Source: an uncultured Muribaculaceae bacterium
Lineage (GTDB): Bacteria > Bacteroidota > Bacteroidia > Bacteroidales > Muribaculaceae
Reading direction: 5' to 3'
Assembly (NCBI GenBank): GCA_910577585.1
Contig: CAJTNN010000033.1
Coordinates: 1 to 20,419 of the forward strand
DNA length: 20,419 nt
The notes beneath the pieces were generated by a model, which was given only the letters and a program-made list of their open reading frames with translations, searched no databases and was not told the DNA's origin. Shown here piece after piece: positions 1-8,439 of the stretch; the stretch's first letter is position 1; every line of letters starts with the position of its first letter. The translations under genes and the position numbers were made by a program.

Positions 1-86
1 GAAGAAAAAAATGTACTTCATTTTATGTTTTTTCGTAAAAAGTTTAAACAACTTCCTTAGCTGATTAAGTACCCCTCAACCAAACA

Positions 87-896
87 ATGAAACGCATAAT
101 GATCCATACGCCCCGACATATCTCCGCATCCACAGCGATGCGGATGCTTGCAGCTCTGATGCTGATGCTCTCGGCAGCCGCGGGCGCATGGGGGGCACCG
201 CGCGAAAAGCTGATGAACCGGCCATATGCCGACCAGAAACGCCTGCATCTCGGATTCTCTGTCGGTGCGCATTTCCAGGATCTGAATTTCACACACAACG
301 GTCTCGTCACCCCCGACGGTCAGCGATGGATGGCCGAAGTGCCGAGCTTCTCGCCGGGTTTCTGCGTCAATGTGCTCGGCGACCTGCGCCTGCACAAGTA
401 CCTCAACCTCCGCCTGACGCCGGGCATGTATTTCGGCTCAAAGAGTGTGACAATGATTGACTGGAACGCCGACCAGACCGCCGGCTCACCCGACATCGCC
501 GAGGGGGATGAGAACTATATGCCCATCCGCGCCACACAGGATATAAAGAGCGCCTACGTGGTGGTGCCCATAGACCTCAAGATTTCGGGCGACCGTCTGC
601 GCAACACCCGTCCATACGTCACGGCCGGCGTGATGGCATCGTTCGACGTGAGCAAGAAACGCTCTGACTGGCTCACTTTCAATCCGATGGATTTCTATCT
701 CACCGTGGGCCTGGGGTGCGACTTCTACCTCCCCTTCTTCAAATTCATCCCCGAGATAAAGTTTTGCTTCGGACTGACCGACATACTGAAGCATGACCGT
801 CCCGACCTCGACCTCGACCCGCATACTTTCAAGATGACTCAGTCGCTGTCGAAAGTCAAGTCCAACATGGTGGTGATAAACTTCTATTTCGAATAG
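87..896 (+). CDS. porT: PorT/SprT-like T9SS outer-membrane beta-barrel protein
   Basis: This 269-residue protein starts with a basic segment and a hydrophobic Ala/Leu/Met-rich stretch (about residues 17-36), a signal peptide likely cut near Ala37. The mature part opens with RPYADQKRLHLGFSVG, followed by FQDL and by SPGFCVNVLGDLRLHKYLNL, which resemble the PorT branch of small Bacteroidota beta-barrels as I remember it. Amphipathic strands continue to a C-terminal aromatic residue (NFYFE). PorT is an outer-membrane protein needed for T9SS export in P. gingivalis; its exact role is unclear. It heads the porPKLMN run, 46 bp before the next gene, which supports the call, although in P. gingivalis porT is unlinked to porPKLMN. 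No TAnnTTTG box is visible in the 86 bp upstream, so the promoter may lie outside the window. It could instead be a generic OMP_b-brl_2 protein. Confidence 0.78.
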   Translation: MKRIMIHTPRHISASTAMRMLAALMLMLSAAAGAWGAPREKLMNRPYADQKRLHLGFSVGAHFQDLNFTHNGLVTPDGQRWMAEVPSFSPGFCVNVLGDLRLHKYLNLRLTPGMYFGSKSVTMIDWNADQTAGSPDIAEGDENYMPIRATQDIKSAYVVVPIDLKISGDRLRNTRPYVTAGVMASFDVSKKRSDWLTFNPMDFYLTVGLGCDFYLPFFKFIPEIKFCFGLTDILKHDRPDLDLDPHTFKMTQSLSKVKSNMVVINFYFE

Positions 897-942
897 TCTC
901 TCACCCCGGCTCTCTTCATCTCACTTCAGCTGACCGACACAC

Positions 943-1965
943 ATGGCACTTCACGCAATATCCCATCTCTCACGCTTCAAGCCGGCTCTGCTGCGGCGTC
1001 TGGGCGCACTGGCGCTCTTGGGCGCTGCCGCCATCCCTGCGGCCTTCGCACAGGCCGACGCCCAGCTGACGCAATATTGGGCTGTGCCGGCCTACTACAA
1101 CCCCGCCGCCACCGGCACCACCGACTTCGTGCGAATACGCGGCGGAGCCAAACTGCAGTGGCTCGGCATCGAGAATGCTCCTAAGTCATTTCTCGCCACA
1201 GCTGACTCTCCGCTTAAAATCGGCTCGAAGAGAATCGGCCTGGGTGTAAACTTCTCGCAAGAATCGCTCGGCCTATTCTCGAATCTGCTCGCCAATATAC
1301 AGGCATCCTACAAAATCAAACTCTTCAAAGGGGAACTCAGCATCGGCCTGCAGGGTGGCTACTACAACTCGAAGTTCAAGGGCTCGGAAATATATATCCC
1401 CGACAACGACGACTATCACCAGGGCTCCGACACATCGCTCCCCACACAGGACCTCACCGGCAATGCCTTCGACTTCTCGGCCGGACTGCATTTCAGCCAC
1501 AAGTATTTCTCGGTGGGCATCAGCGGCCTGCATCTGCTCGAACCATCGGTTAAACTCAACATCGAGGGCAATGAGTCGTCAGATTCTCAGGAATATGAGA
1601 CCATACTTGCCCGCCAGCTCTATTTCATAGCCGACGGCAATATTCCGATTAAAAACACGTTATTTGAAATGCAGCCCTCACTGCTGGTGCGCACCGATTT
1701 CGCCGGGTTCGGCGCCGAAGTGACGGCTCGCGCACGTTACAACAAGTTTATCTCTTTCGGCATCGGCTACCGATGGAAAGAGGCCCTCTCGGTAATGGTG
1801 GGGGCCGAGTTCAAGAATTTCTTCCTCGGTTATGCCTACGACTACCCTATGTCGGCCATCAACAAAGCCTCGAGCGGCAGCCATGAACTGATTGCCGGTT
1901 ATAGTCTGAAACTCGACTTCTCAGGCAAAAACAAGAATAAACACCGCTCAATACGCATAATGTAA
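943..1965 (+). CDS. porP: PorP/SprF-family T9SS outer-membrane protein
   Basis: This 340-residue protein has a signal peptide (hydrophobic residues about 20-34, AFA cleavage near residue 36). The mature start QADAQLTQYWAVPAYYNPAA is the PorP/SprF hallmark (in the family: DPQFSQY...P.YNPA.AG). The rest alternates glycine-rich and aromatic strands (LGLGVNFSQESLG, SIGLQGGYY, FSAGLHFSHKYFSVGISGLHL), as expected of an outer-membrane beta-barrel. PorP/SprF proteins are core T9SS parts; paralogues help export particular cargo such as SprB. It sits 10 bp before porK, the P. gingivalis porPKLMN order, so it is more likely the core porP than an accessory sprF copy. The tail after the last strand is short and basic (KNKNKHRSIRIM). 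Confidence 0.92.
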   Translation: MALHAISHLSRFKPALLRRLGALALLGAAAIPAAFAQADAQLTQYWAVPAYYNPAATGTTDFVRIRGGAKLQWLGIENAPKSFLATADSPLKIGSKRIGLGVNFSQESLGLFSNLLANIQASYKIKLFKGELSIGLQGGYYNSKFKGSEIYIPDNDDYHQGSDTSLPTQDLTGNAFDFSAGLHFSHKYFSVGISGLHLLEPSVKLNIEGNESSDSQEYETILARQLYFIADGNIPIKNTLFEMQPSLLVRTDFAGFGAEVTARARYNKFISFGIGYRWKEALSVMVGAEFKNFFLGYAYDYPMSAINKASSGSHELIAGYSLKLDFSGKNKNKHRSIRIM

Positions 1966-1975
1966 AGTAGAGTCT

Positions 1976-3457
1976 ATGACTGTCATGAACAAGCAACTCA
2001 CCCAATATCATTCTTCAATCCGCAAGGCGCTCCCATGGCTGGGGGCTCTCTGCACTATCTTCGTGGCCGCTTCATGCATGGCGCCGCGAAGCAGCAGCGC
2101 CGGAGGCGAGGTCACCGGTGTCGGAGGCTCGGCTTTCGCCGAACCTACACCGCACGGTATGGTGCTCGTGGACCGTGGCGCTTATGCGATGGGGCCCGTC
2201 AGCGACGATTCGCTCAGAGGCATCAAGGCCAACCCGCGCGGTGTCTCTATCGATTCTTTCTGGATGGATGAAACCGAAGTCACCAACTCGAAGTACAAGC
2301 AGTTCGTGTTCTGGGTGCGCGACTCAATCATCCGCGAACGCCTGGCTGACCCGGCTTTCGGCGGAAATGAGGCTTTCAAAATCGAGGAGGATAAGGAAGG
2401 TAACCCTATCACCCCCTATCTGAACTGGAATAAGCCTATCCCCTGGCGCAATGCCAACGAGGATGAGCAACGTGCCATCGAGTCTGTATACCGCACTAAC
2501 CCCATCACGGGGCGCCGCGAGCTCGACCCGACACAGCTCAACTACCGCTACGAAATCTACAACCATACTGCCGCCGCACAGCGACGTAACCGTCTCGACC
2601 CGAAGACACGCCAGTATAACACTGACCTGCCGGTCGACGAGTCACTGCCCATCATCTCGAAGGACACTGCGTATCTGACCGATGAGGGTGAAATCGTGCG
2701 CGAGACTGTGTCGCGTCCGCTCACCGGCGACTACGACTTCCTCAACACCTACATCGTCAACGTCTATCCCGACACTACGGCCTGGATCAACGACTTCGAC
2801 AATGCCTACAATGAGCCGTACACACGCCTCTATTTCTCTCATCCGGGATATAATGATTATCCTGTAGTGGGTGTGAGCTGGGAGCAGGCCAACGCCTTCT
2901 CCAACTGGCGCACCGACTTCCTGCGTCGCTCGCTTGGCAAGGAGGGAATCTACATCGAGCCCTACCGACTCCCCACCGAAGCTGAATGGGAATATGCCGC
3001 ACGCGCCGGCAATTCTGAGTCGTCGTATCCCTGGGCTGAGACTCTCCCCTATGACGAACGCGGCTGCTTCTACGCCAACTTCAAGCCGATGGAGGGTGAC
3101 TTCGTGCGCGACGGCCACGTCATAACTTCAGCCGTGGGCACTTTCTCGCCAAATGATTTCGGACTTTACGACATGGCGGGCAATGTGTCGGAGTGGACCT
3201 CTACGGCCTACACCGAGTCTATCAACAAGCTCACCTCCGACCTCAACCCCGAATACCGCTATGATGCGGCTAAGGAGGACCCCTACAAGATGAAGCGCAA
3301 GATCGTGCGCGGCGGCTCGTGGAAGGATGTGGCTCAGAATCTGCGCTCCGACCTCAGAATGTGGGAGTATCAGAATGAACAACGCTCTTATATCGGATTC
3401 CGCTGCGTGCGCTCGCAGATCGGATTCGCCAAGGGTACTCAAAAGAAACGCAAATAA
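1976..3457 (+). CDS. porK: T9SS ring lipoprotein PorK/GldK
   Basis: The 493-residue length is close to P. gingivalis PorK. The N-terminus is a lipoprotein signal peptide with lipobox AASC, Cys34 being the predicted lipidated residue. The remainder is a formylglycine-generating-enzyme/sulfatase-modifying (SUMF1/FGE) fold: MDETEVTNSKYKQFV near the start, then YRLPTEAEWEYAARAG (about 328-343), MAGNVSEW (about 400), VRGGSWKD (about 443) and the terminal YIGFRCVRS. GldK/PorK uses this fold structurally and forms, with PorN, the large ring attached to the outer membrane. A long insert (about 130-270) separates the first motif from the core, as in GldK homologues. It lies 10 bp after porP and 16 bp before porL, so it is co-transcribed. 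An in-frame ATG three codons downstream (1985) is an equally plausible start. Confidence 0.95.
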   Translation: MTVMNKQLTQYHSSIRKALPWLGALCTIFVAASCMAPRSSSAGGEVTGVGGSAFAEPTPHGMVLVDRGAYAMGPVSDDSLRGIKANPRGVSIDSFWMDETEVTNSKYKQFVFWVRDSIIRERLADPAFGGNEAFKIEEDKEGNPITPYLNWNKPIPWRNANEDEQRAIESVYRTNPITGRRELDPTQLNYRYEIYNHTAAAQRRNRLDPKTRQYNTDLPVDESLPIISKDTAYLTDEGEIVRETVSRPLTGDYDFLNTYIVNVYPDTTAWINDFDNAYNEPYTRLYFSHPGYNDYPVVGVSWEQANAFSNWRTDFLRRSLGKEGIYIEPYRLPTEAEWEYAARAGNSESSYPWAETLPYDERGCFYANFKPMEGDFVRDGHVITSAVGTFSPNDFGLYDMAGNVSEWTSTAYTESINKLTSDLNPEYRYDAAKEDPYKMKRKIVRGGSWKDVAQNLRSDLRMWEYQNEQRSYIGFRCVRSQIGFAKGTQKKRK

Positions 3458-3473
3458 TACTCTAACCTGAATC

Positions 3474-4496
3474 ATGGTCAAGATCAGAAAATACGCCAAT
3501 GGCATCGAACGCTTCATGTCGAGTCCCAAGGGACAGCGATTCTTCAACTTCGCCTATTCGCTGGGCGCAGCAGTGGTGATATGGGGCGCTTTGTTTAAAA
3601 TACTCCACCTCCCGGGTGGCAGCACTCTGCTCTGCATCGGCATGGGCACGGAAATCGCGATGTTCATCATCACGGCTTTCGATCGTCCGCCGAAGGAGTA
3701 TGCATGGGAGGAGGTATTCCCGGTGCTCGATTCAAAGAATCCTGAAGACCGCCCTGACTTCGTGGGGGGTGGCGGAATCGTCATCGGTGGCAACGCCGGC
3801 AATTACCCGGCTGAAGAGTATGACGGCGCTACTGCCGAAGGGGGCGCCATCGGAGTGCCCGTCAGCGCGGCGGCCGCACGCCAGGCAGCCGGAATCCCGG
3901 CCGGGGTGGCTATCTCTGAAGAGGACACCCAGTCGCTGCGCGACAGCATCGCGAAGATGGCGGCGGCATCCGACCAGCTCTCGCAGATGGCCGAACTCAC
4001 CACTGCCACTCAGGATTATCTTGCCCAGATTTCGGGCATAGCCGAGCAGATGACACAGCTGCGACAGACAACCCAGGCTCTCAATGAAGTGAGCTCTGTA
4101 CTCCTGAACTCCTATCAGGCTATCACACGCAACTCCGACTCAATCTCGCAGTCGGCCGAGGGATATGTCGACCGCATGGAGGATCTTAACCGCAACATCG
4201 GCGGACTCAACACCATCTATGAGATTCAGCTCAAGAGCATATCAAGCCAGCTGGAGTCTATCGACCGTGTCAACCGCGGCCTGAAGGATATCCGCGACAT
4301 GTATGAGAAGTCGGCCGCCGAGAGCGCCCACTATTGCGAGGAAACTGAAAAGATGGCCCGCTATATGAAGCAGCTCAACAGCGTCTATGAGAAGATGATC
4401 ACTGCGATGACCATCAATATGTGCAATCCGATGATGGGAGGCGCCGCGGCTGCCGGACAGGCTCCGGCCAACCCCTTCGCCGACCATAACCAATAA
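3474..4496 (+). CDS. porL: T9SS motor protein PorL/GldL
   Basis: This 340-residue protein has two N-terminal membrane helices (about 24-44 and 50-70) and no signal peptide. Glu60 in the second helix (GMGTEIAMFIITAFDRPPKE) matches the membrane glutamate needed for proton use in GldL/PorL. The helix is followed by the conserved WEEVFPVL segment. A Gly/Ala-rich linker (about 100-145) leads to a long cytoplasmic region rich in coiled-coil heptads (about 150-310: SLRDSIAKMAAASDQL, LTTATQDYLAQISGIAEQM). Five PorL subunits surround two PorM helices to make the proton-driven rotary motor that powers T9SS and, in gliders, motility. It lies directly before porM with a 14-bp gap. The protein is longer than F. 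johnsoniae GldL, mostly in the cytoplasmic part. Confidence 0.96.
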   Translation: MVKIRKYANGIERFMSSPKGQRFFNFAYSLGAAVVIWGALFKILHLPGGSTLLCIGMGTEIAMFIITAFDRPPKEYAWEEVFPVLDSKNPEDRPDFVGGGGIVIGGNAGNYPAEEYDGATAEGGAIGVPVSAAAARQAAGIPAGVAISEEDTQSLRDSIAKMAAASDQLSQMAELTTATQDYLAQISGIAEQMTQLRQTTQALNEVSSVLLNSYQAITRNSDSISQSAEGYVDRMEDLNRNIGGLNTIYEIQLKSISSQLESIDRVNRGLKDIRDMYEKSAAESAHYCEETEKMARYMKQLNSVYEKMITAMTINMCNPMMGGAAAAGQAPANPFADHNQ

Positions 4497-4510
4497 AAAC
4501 TCCCTAAGAA

Positions 4511-6085
4511 ATGGCAGGTGGTAATAATGTAGCCCGTATGTCGCCCCGTCAGCGCATGATCAATCTGATGTATATCGTGCTGACAGCCATGCTTGCGCTG
4601 AATGTGTCGAGCGATGTGCTCAACGGGTTCAGCCAGGTGCAGGAGGGGTTGCATCGGACTAACCTGAATATGTCGTCGAGAAATGAGGTGCAATTCCGAT
4701 ATCTCGCCGAACTCTATGAAAAGAACCCCACTAAAGTCGGGCCCTGGTATAAGAAGGGGCAGGATCTGCATTCGCGCTCGGCAGCACTCTATCAGACCAT
4801 CGATTCGCTTAAAGTGATGATCGCTGAGAAGGCCGACGGCAAGGGGGCCGACTATACGGCCATCACAAATCTCGATGACCTGGAGGCGGCTTCGGTGACG
4901 ATGCTCAACCCGGCCTCGATGAGGGGACGTAAGCTCAGGGAGCAGATCGAGAGCTACCGCGCTTTTGTGGCCGAAATGATTCCTGACTCTACAAAGCGTG
5001 CGGCTGTGCAGGAGATGCTGGCCACCCGCGCCGCTACGGCGCCCGGCACTGTCGTGGCAATGCCGTGGGAACAGAAAATGTTTGAGAATATGCCCGCTGT
5101 GGCGGCTGTCACTCTGCTGACTAAGATTCAGAATGATATCCGCCAGGTGGAGTCGGAGGCTATGTCGAGCCTGATCACTAATGTCGATATCGGTGATATA
5201 CGTGTCAACGAACTCAATGCCTACGTCATCCCCACGGCTTCGACCGTGATCCGCGGCGGAAAGTATTCGGCAAATATCGTGCTGGCTGCCATCGACACTA
5301 CGCAGCGCCCCACGATATATGTCAACGGTGCGAAACTCAACACACCCGGCGGCCTCTATGAATTCACAGCCAATGCCACCGGCTCGCATGAGTATTCCGG
5401 CTTTATCGAGGTCATGAAGGGTGACGGCTCAATCGACCGCCGACCCTTCAAGGCAGCATATAATGTGATTGAGCCTATGGCCACAATCTCGCCTACGATG
5501 ATGAATGTGCTATATGCCGGCATCGACAACCCGATATCAATCTCCGTGCCCGGTGTGCCGATGAATGGCATCTCGGCATCTATCTCCGCAGGCACTCTGA
5601 CCCGCTCGGGCGATTCGTGGGTGGCTAAGGTGTCGCAGGTGGGCTCCGAGGTGGAAATCTCGGTCACTGCGCAGATGGATGGCCGCAACCAGAATGTGGG
5701 CTCGATGAAGTTCCGTGTGCGCAAGTTGCCCGATCCTGACCCGTTTATCGTGGTGAAGGATGCGGCTGGAAATGCCTCGCAGTACAAGGGCTCGCCCAAG
5801 CGCATCTCGAAGGCGCAGCTGATGGCCGCGCCGGGGCTGAGCGCTGCCGTGGATGATGGCATAATCAATGTCACCTACACTGTGGTGAGCTTCTCAACTA
5901 TCTTCTTCGACTCGATGGGCAACGCTATCCCGGAGGTCAGCAACGGCGCCTCTTTCTCCGAACGCCAGAAGGAGCAGTTCAAACGCCTCAAACCGGGCAA
6001 GTCATTCTTCATCTCTTCGGTCAAGGCCAAGGGGCCCGATGGCATAACCCGCGATATCTCTCCGATGGAGGTGGCTCTCAATTAA
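4511..6085 (+). CDS. porM: T9SS motor/periplasmic shaft protein PorM/GldM
   Basis: The 524-residue length is close to P. gingivalis PorM. The N-terminal cytoplasmic peptide (ARMSPRQRMINLMYIVLTAM) runs into a single membrane helix (about 16-34, ending LALNVSSDVLNGF), the most conserved part of GldM. The rest is periplasmic: a helical domain (about 40-220) followed by beta domains typical of GldM (YVIPTASTVIRGGKYSANIVLAA, PTMMNVLYAGIDNPISISVPGV, KFRVRKLPDPDPFIV). PorM dimers carry motor movement from the PorL pentamer across the periplasm to the PorKN ring. The gene follows porL by 14 bp and precedes porN by 50 bp. A 334-codon open frame on the opposite strand over porL/porM is a codon-bias shadow. 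Confidence 0.97.
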   Translation: MAGGNNVARMSPRQRMINLMYIVLTAMLALNVSSDVLNGFSQVQEGLHRTNLNMSSRNEVQFRYLAELYEKNPTKVGPWYKKGQDLHSRSAALYQTIDSLKVMIAEKADGKGADYTAITNLDDLEAASVTMLNPASMRGRKLREQIESYRAFVAEMIPDSTKRAAVQEMLATRAATAPGTVVAMPWEQKMFENMPAVAAVTLLTKIQNDIRQVESEAMSSLITNVDIGDIRVNELNAYVIPTASTVIRGGKYSANIVLAAIDTTQRPTIYVNGAKLNTPGGLYEFTANATGSHEYSGFIEVMKGDGSIDRRPFKAAYNVIEPMATISPTMMNVLYAGIDNPISISVPGVPMNGISASISAGTLTRSGDSWVAKVSQVGSEVEISVTAQMDGRNQNVGSMKFRVRKLPDPDPFIVVKDAAGNASQYKGSPKRISKAQLMAAPGLSAAVDDGIINVTYTVVSFSTIFFDSMGNAIPEVSNGASFSERQKEQFKRLKPGKSFFISSVKAKGPDGITRDISPMEVALN

Positions 6086-6135
6086 ATCGCCCGGGGATAA
6101 CCTAATTACTTCAAAATCCTGACATCTATTCTGCA

Positions 6136-7272
6136 ATGAAGATATACAGAAAATTATTGCCTCTGATCACTATCTCTGCCATGGCTCTGGCGGGCTTCGC
6201 CCAGGTGGAGTCAGGAGGGGGTGTGAGAAAACGCAGCGAACGCGATAAGAAGAAAACCGAGACTGAGGGGGCAACCGTCACCCAGCGCATGCAGGGATTC
6301 TATGAGACCAAGGAGCCGCATGATGCCGACATGGAATATATGCGTCAGATCTATCGCCAGATTGACCTGACAAAGGATGCCAATACGCCGCTTTACTTCC
6401 CGGAGGATGTGGTCGACGGCCAGGAGAATCTGTTCCGCATCATTCTGGGCAATGTGGTTAATGGCCGCATTCCTGCCTATGAGTACCTCGACGGACGCGA
6501 GGTATTTACTGACCAGTATAAGGTGAATGTGCCCGATATGCTAGACCGCTTCGGCATATATTACCGCACCGATGGCTCGGGCAAGAATATGCGCTACGTC
6601 ATCGAGGAGGCCGACGTGCCCACAGGGCAGGTGCTGAACTACTATATCCTCGAGAAGTGGGAGTTCGACCGCCGCTCTAACCAGATGAAGACCCGCGTGG
6701 AGGCTATCTGCCCGGTGCTGAACCGTATGGGTGATTTCGGTGGGGATACGCGCTACCCGATGTTCTGGGTAAAGTTTGACGCGCTGCGCCCATATCTGGC
6801 TTCGCAGTATATCTTCCTCTCTGACGATAATAATCTGCCGCAGTATTCGCTCGATGATTACTTTAATCTGGGCATGTACGACGGCGAAATCTACAAGACC
6901 CGCAATCTGCGCAATCTCTCGATGAACCAGATGTACCCCGATGCCGATGATCTCAAGCGCGCACAGGACAGCATCGACCATCGTCTGCGTGATTACGGCA
7001 AGAATCTCTGGGTGCCCACCCGCGAGGAGTATCTGGCCCAGAAGGAGAAGGAGGAGGCCATCAAGGAGGCTCTGGAGCGTGGCGACACTCTCAGCGGCGC
7101 CGAGCTGAATGTGGTCGAAGAGAAGACCGAGGCCAAACGCTCTTCTGTGAAGAGTGCGAAACGCACCACCACCAAGAAGCGCGCTGCGAAGAAGAGCAAA
7201 GTCTCTTCGTCAAGCAGCTCTTCGGCTCCCAATTCAAGTGCCACCAAGTCTGTAAGACGTCGTAAGAAATAA
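6136..7272 (+). CDS. porN: T9SS ring protein PorN/GldN with a long basic tail
   Basis: This 378-residue protein has a signal peptide (MKIYRKLLPLITISAMALAGFAQ, cut near residue 22). The GldN domain follows: MEYMRQIYRQIDLTKDANTPLY, then blocks around EYLDGREVFTD, VLNYYILEKWEFDRRSNQM and YPMFWVKFDALRPYLASQY, all typical of PorN/GldN. PorN binds PorK and PorM and forms part of the periplasmic ring. From about residue 325 the protein becomes a low-complexity tail rich in Lys, Arg, Ser and Thr (KSAKRTTTKKRAAKKSK, a run of Ser, ending VRRRKK). Its function is not evident; binding to an anionic partner such as peptidoglycan or LPS would be inference. It is the last gene of the por cluster and is followed by a strong hairpin. 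Confidence 0.95.
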   Translation: MKIYRKLLPLITISAMALAGFAQVESGGGVRKRSERDKKKTETEGATVTQRMQGFYETKEPHDADMEYMRQIYRQIDLTKDANTPLYFPEDVVDGQENLFRIILGNVVNGRIPAYEYLDGREVFTDQYKVNVPDMLDRFGIYYRTDGSGKNMRYVIEEADVPTGQVLNYYILEKWEFDRRSNQMKTRVEAICPVLNRMGDFGGDTRYPMFWVKFDALRPYLASQYIFLSDDNNLPQYSLDDYFNLGMYDGEIYKTRNLRNLSMNQMYPDADDLKRAQDSIDHRLRDYGKNLWVPTREEYLAQKEKEEAIKEALERGDTLSGAELNVVEEKTEAKRSSVKSAKRTTTKKRAAKKSKVSSSSSSSAPNSSATKSVRRRKK

Positions 7273-7322
7273 TAATACTTATCATTATCTCTCTCGATTC
7301 CCCTATACCCTCTTCAACGCTG

Positions 7323-7358
7323 CCGAGGCCTGCCATCCGGATGGATGACAGGCCTCGG
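7323..7358. terminator. Strong hairpin between porN and the convergent glycosyltransferase
   Basis: Two 16-base arms (7323-7338 and 7343-7358, CCGAGGCCTGCCATCC against GGATGACAGGCCTCGG) pair with a single mismatch around a 4-base loop. The position between convergent genes fits a shared transcription barrier. Neither side has a clear U-tract, so it may block 3' exonucleases or work with another factor rather than be a classical intrinsic terminator. Confidence 0.6.
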
Positions 7359-7368
7359 TCATATCATG

Positions 7369-7422
7369 TATATCAGTCAGAATTTCCTATATCACTCAGA
7401 GTTCTATATCAGTCAGAATTTC
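7369..7422. repeat. Three tandem 17-18 bp repeats overlapping a gene end
   Basis: TATATCAGTCAGAATTTC occurs perfectly at 7369-7386 and 7405-7422, with a degenerate middle copy at 7388-7404 (TATATCACTCAGAGTTC). The last copy covers the final codons and the stop of the minus-strand glycosyltransferase, so the array looks like local duplication of that gene end into the intergenic region. Confidence 0.85.
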
Positions 7423-8402
7423 ATCAGCAGCGGGGGATAGATAGCGCCTGCAGCCGGCAGGCCTGAGGCTGTGTGATGGTAGGAGGCGCTGAGAAGAACG
7501 CGCTTCCACAGAGCCGGTCTTATCCCGGTCCGCTCTAATTCTTTCATGGCCCGTAGGCGCAGGCCGGTGGCTTGGCCGGGCTCCCCTTCGCGCCGGTAAT
7601 GGGCGGCGAGATTGAGCCGGCGATAGGCTATCATTGTCAGCAACCTCTGCATTTGGCGTGCCTCAGCTTTGGCCATGATTGCCTGCTCGGCAAGGTCGAG
7701 AGCGCGTTCCCAGTCGCCGGCACGATGAGAGAAGTCGAGGCCGGTGATTGAATCAGCCTGCACGGTGATGTCAACCCTTGGCTCGCAGCTGATGCGCATG
7801 CGCGGATTTTGCAGCAACAGGCGCACTCCGAGTTCCCAGTCGTCCCATCCGCCGATTTCCCGGCGCCAGCCTCCGCAACGCCGCAGGAAGTCAGTGCGCA
7901 CGGCATATGACTGGGTGCCGAGCAACCCCTGCACCATATGGTTCTGCCACACATCATGCGGCAACATCCGGCGCACACGTGTCGAGCCGTCGGCTCTGAC
8001 GAATCTCACATTCCACACCGTCATGTCGAGGGCCGGATCGGATTTGAAATCAGTCATGATAACCTCGATATGCCGGGGCGTCATGATGTCGTCAGAATCA
8101 AAGAACATCACATAATCCGTAGCCACATGCTCCAAGCCTGTCTGGCGCGCCTGCGATGCGCCGCGACGCGGCTCTGTGAGGATTCTCACTCTGCAGGGGG
8201 CGCCGGCCATGGATTCAGCCCAGGCACGGAGCACCTGCGGGGTGGCATCTGTCGAGGCATTGTCGACCAGTATCACCTCATCCGGGAGACGTGTCTGGCC
8301 GGCTATCGAGGCAAGCGTGCGCCCTACCTGATGCGCGCGGTTGTAGACGGGCATCACCAGTGTCAATCCTTGCGGGTCGGAATCGGATTTTAAGCTGTTC
8401 AT
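7413..8402 (-). CDS. Family 2 (GT-A) glycosyltransferase
   Basis: This 329-residue cytoplasmic protein has a GT2 catalytic domain in its first half: LTLVMPVYNRAHQVGRTLASI at the N-terminus, VILVDNASTDAT (nucleotide-binding Asp48 region), and the metal-binding DxD-type motif DSDD at 102-105 within YVMFFDSDD. A GGWDDWELGVRLL segment supplies the typical acceptor-side acidic cluster (ED/WD motif). The C-terminal 100 residues are helical and basic. It probably transfers a sugar from a nucleotide donor to a growing surface polysaccharide or glycolipid; donor and acceptor cannot be read from the sequence. It is divergent from the next glycosyltransferase and convergent with porN. A -33/-7 promoter lies directly upstream, with the -7 box ending 5 bp before the ATG. 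Confidence 0.9.
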   Translation of the reverse strand: MNSLKSDSDPQGLTLVMPVYNRAHQVGRTLASIAGQTRLPDEVILVDNASTDATPQVLRAWAESMAGAPCRVRILTEPRRGASQARQTGLEHVATDYVMFFDSDDIMTPRHIEVIMTDFKSDPALDMTVWNVRFVRADGSTRVRRMLPHDVWQNHMVQGLLGTQSYAVRTDFLRRCGGWRREIGGWDDWELGVRLLLQNPRMRISCEPRVDITVQADSITGLDFSHRAGDWERALDLAEQAIMAKAEARQMQRLLTMIAYRRLNLAAHYRREGEPGQATGLRLRAMKELERTGIRPALWKRVLLSASYHHTASGLPAAGAIYPPLLMKF

Positions 8403-8407
8403 ATCCG

Positions 8408-8438
8408 CAAATTTATAAATTTTTCGCTATATTTGCAA
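8408..8438 (-). promoter_or_regulatory. Bacteroidota-type promoter for the minus-strand glycosyltransferase
   Basis: On the minus strand a -33 TTG (8436-8438) is separated by exactly 20 bp from the -7 box TAAATTTG (8408-8415), matching the TTTG/TAnnTTTG consensus of Bacteroidota housekeeping promoters. The -7 box ends 5 bp before the ATG at 8402, so transcription should begin at or next to the start codon. A 14-bp perfect palindrome AAATTTATAAATTT (8409-8422) overlaps this box. Confidence 0.72.
8428..8435 (+). promoter_or_regulatory. -7 box for the plus-strand glycosyltransferase
   Basis: TATATTTG fits the TAnnTTTG -7 consensus and ends 4 bp before the ATG at 8440. The expected -33 site (about 8404-8407, TCCG) matches TTTG poorly. 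The predicted start point coincides with the ATG, which would make a leaderless mRNA. Confidence 0.55.
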
Positions 8439-8439
8439 T

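Noticed and set aside
4385..5389. 334-codon open frame on the minus strand over porL and porM
   Set aside because: It is antisense to two well-supported T9SS genes, has no recognisable domain and shows His/Arg-rich shadow composition.
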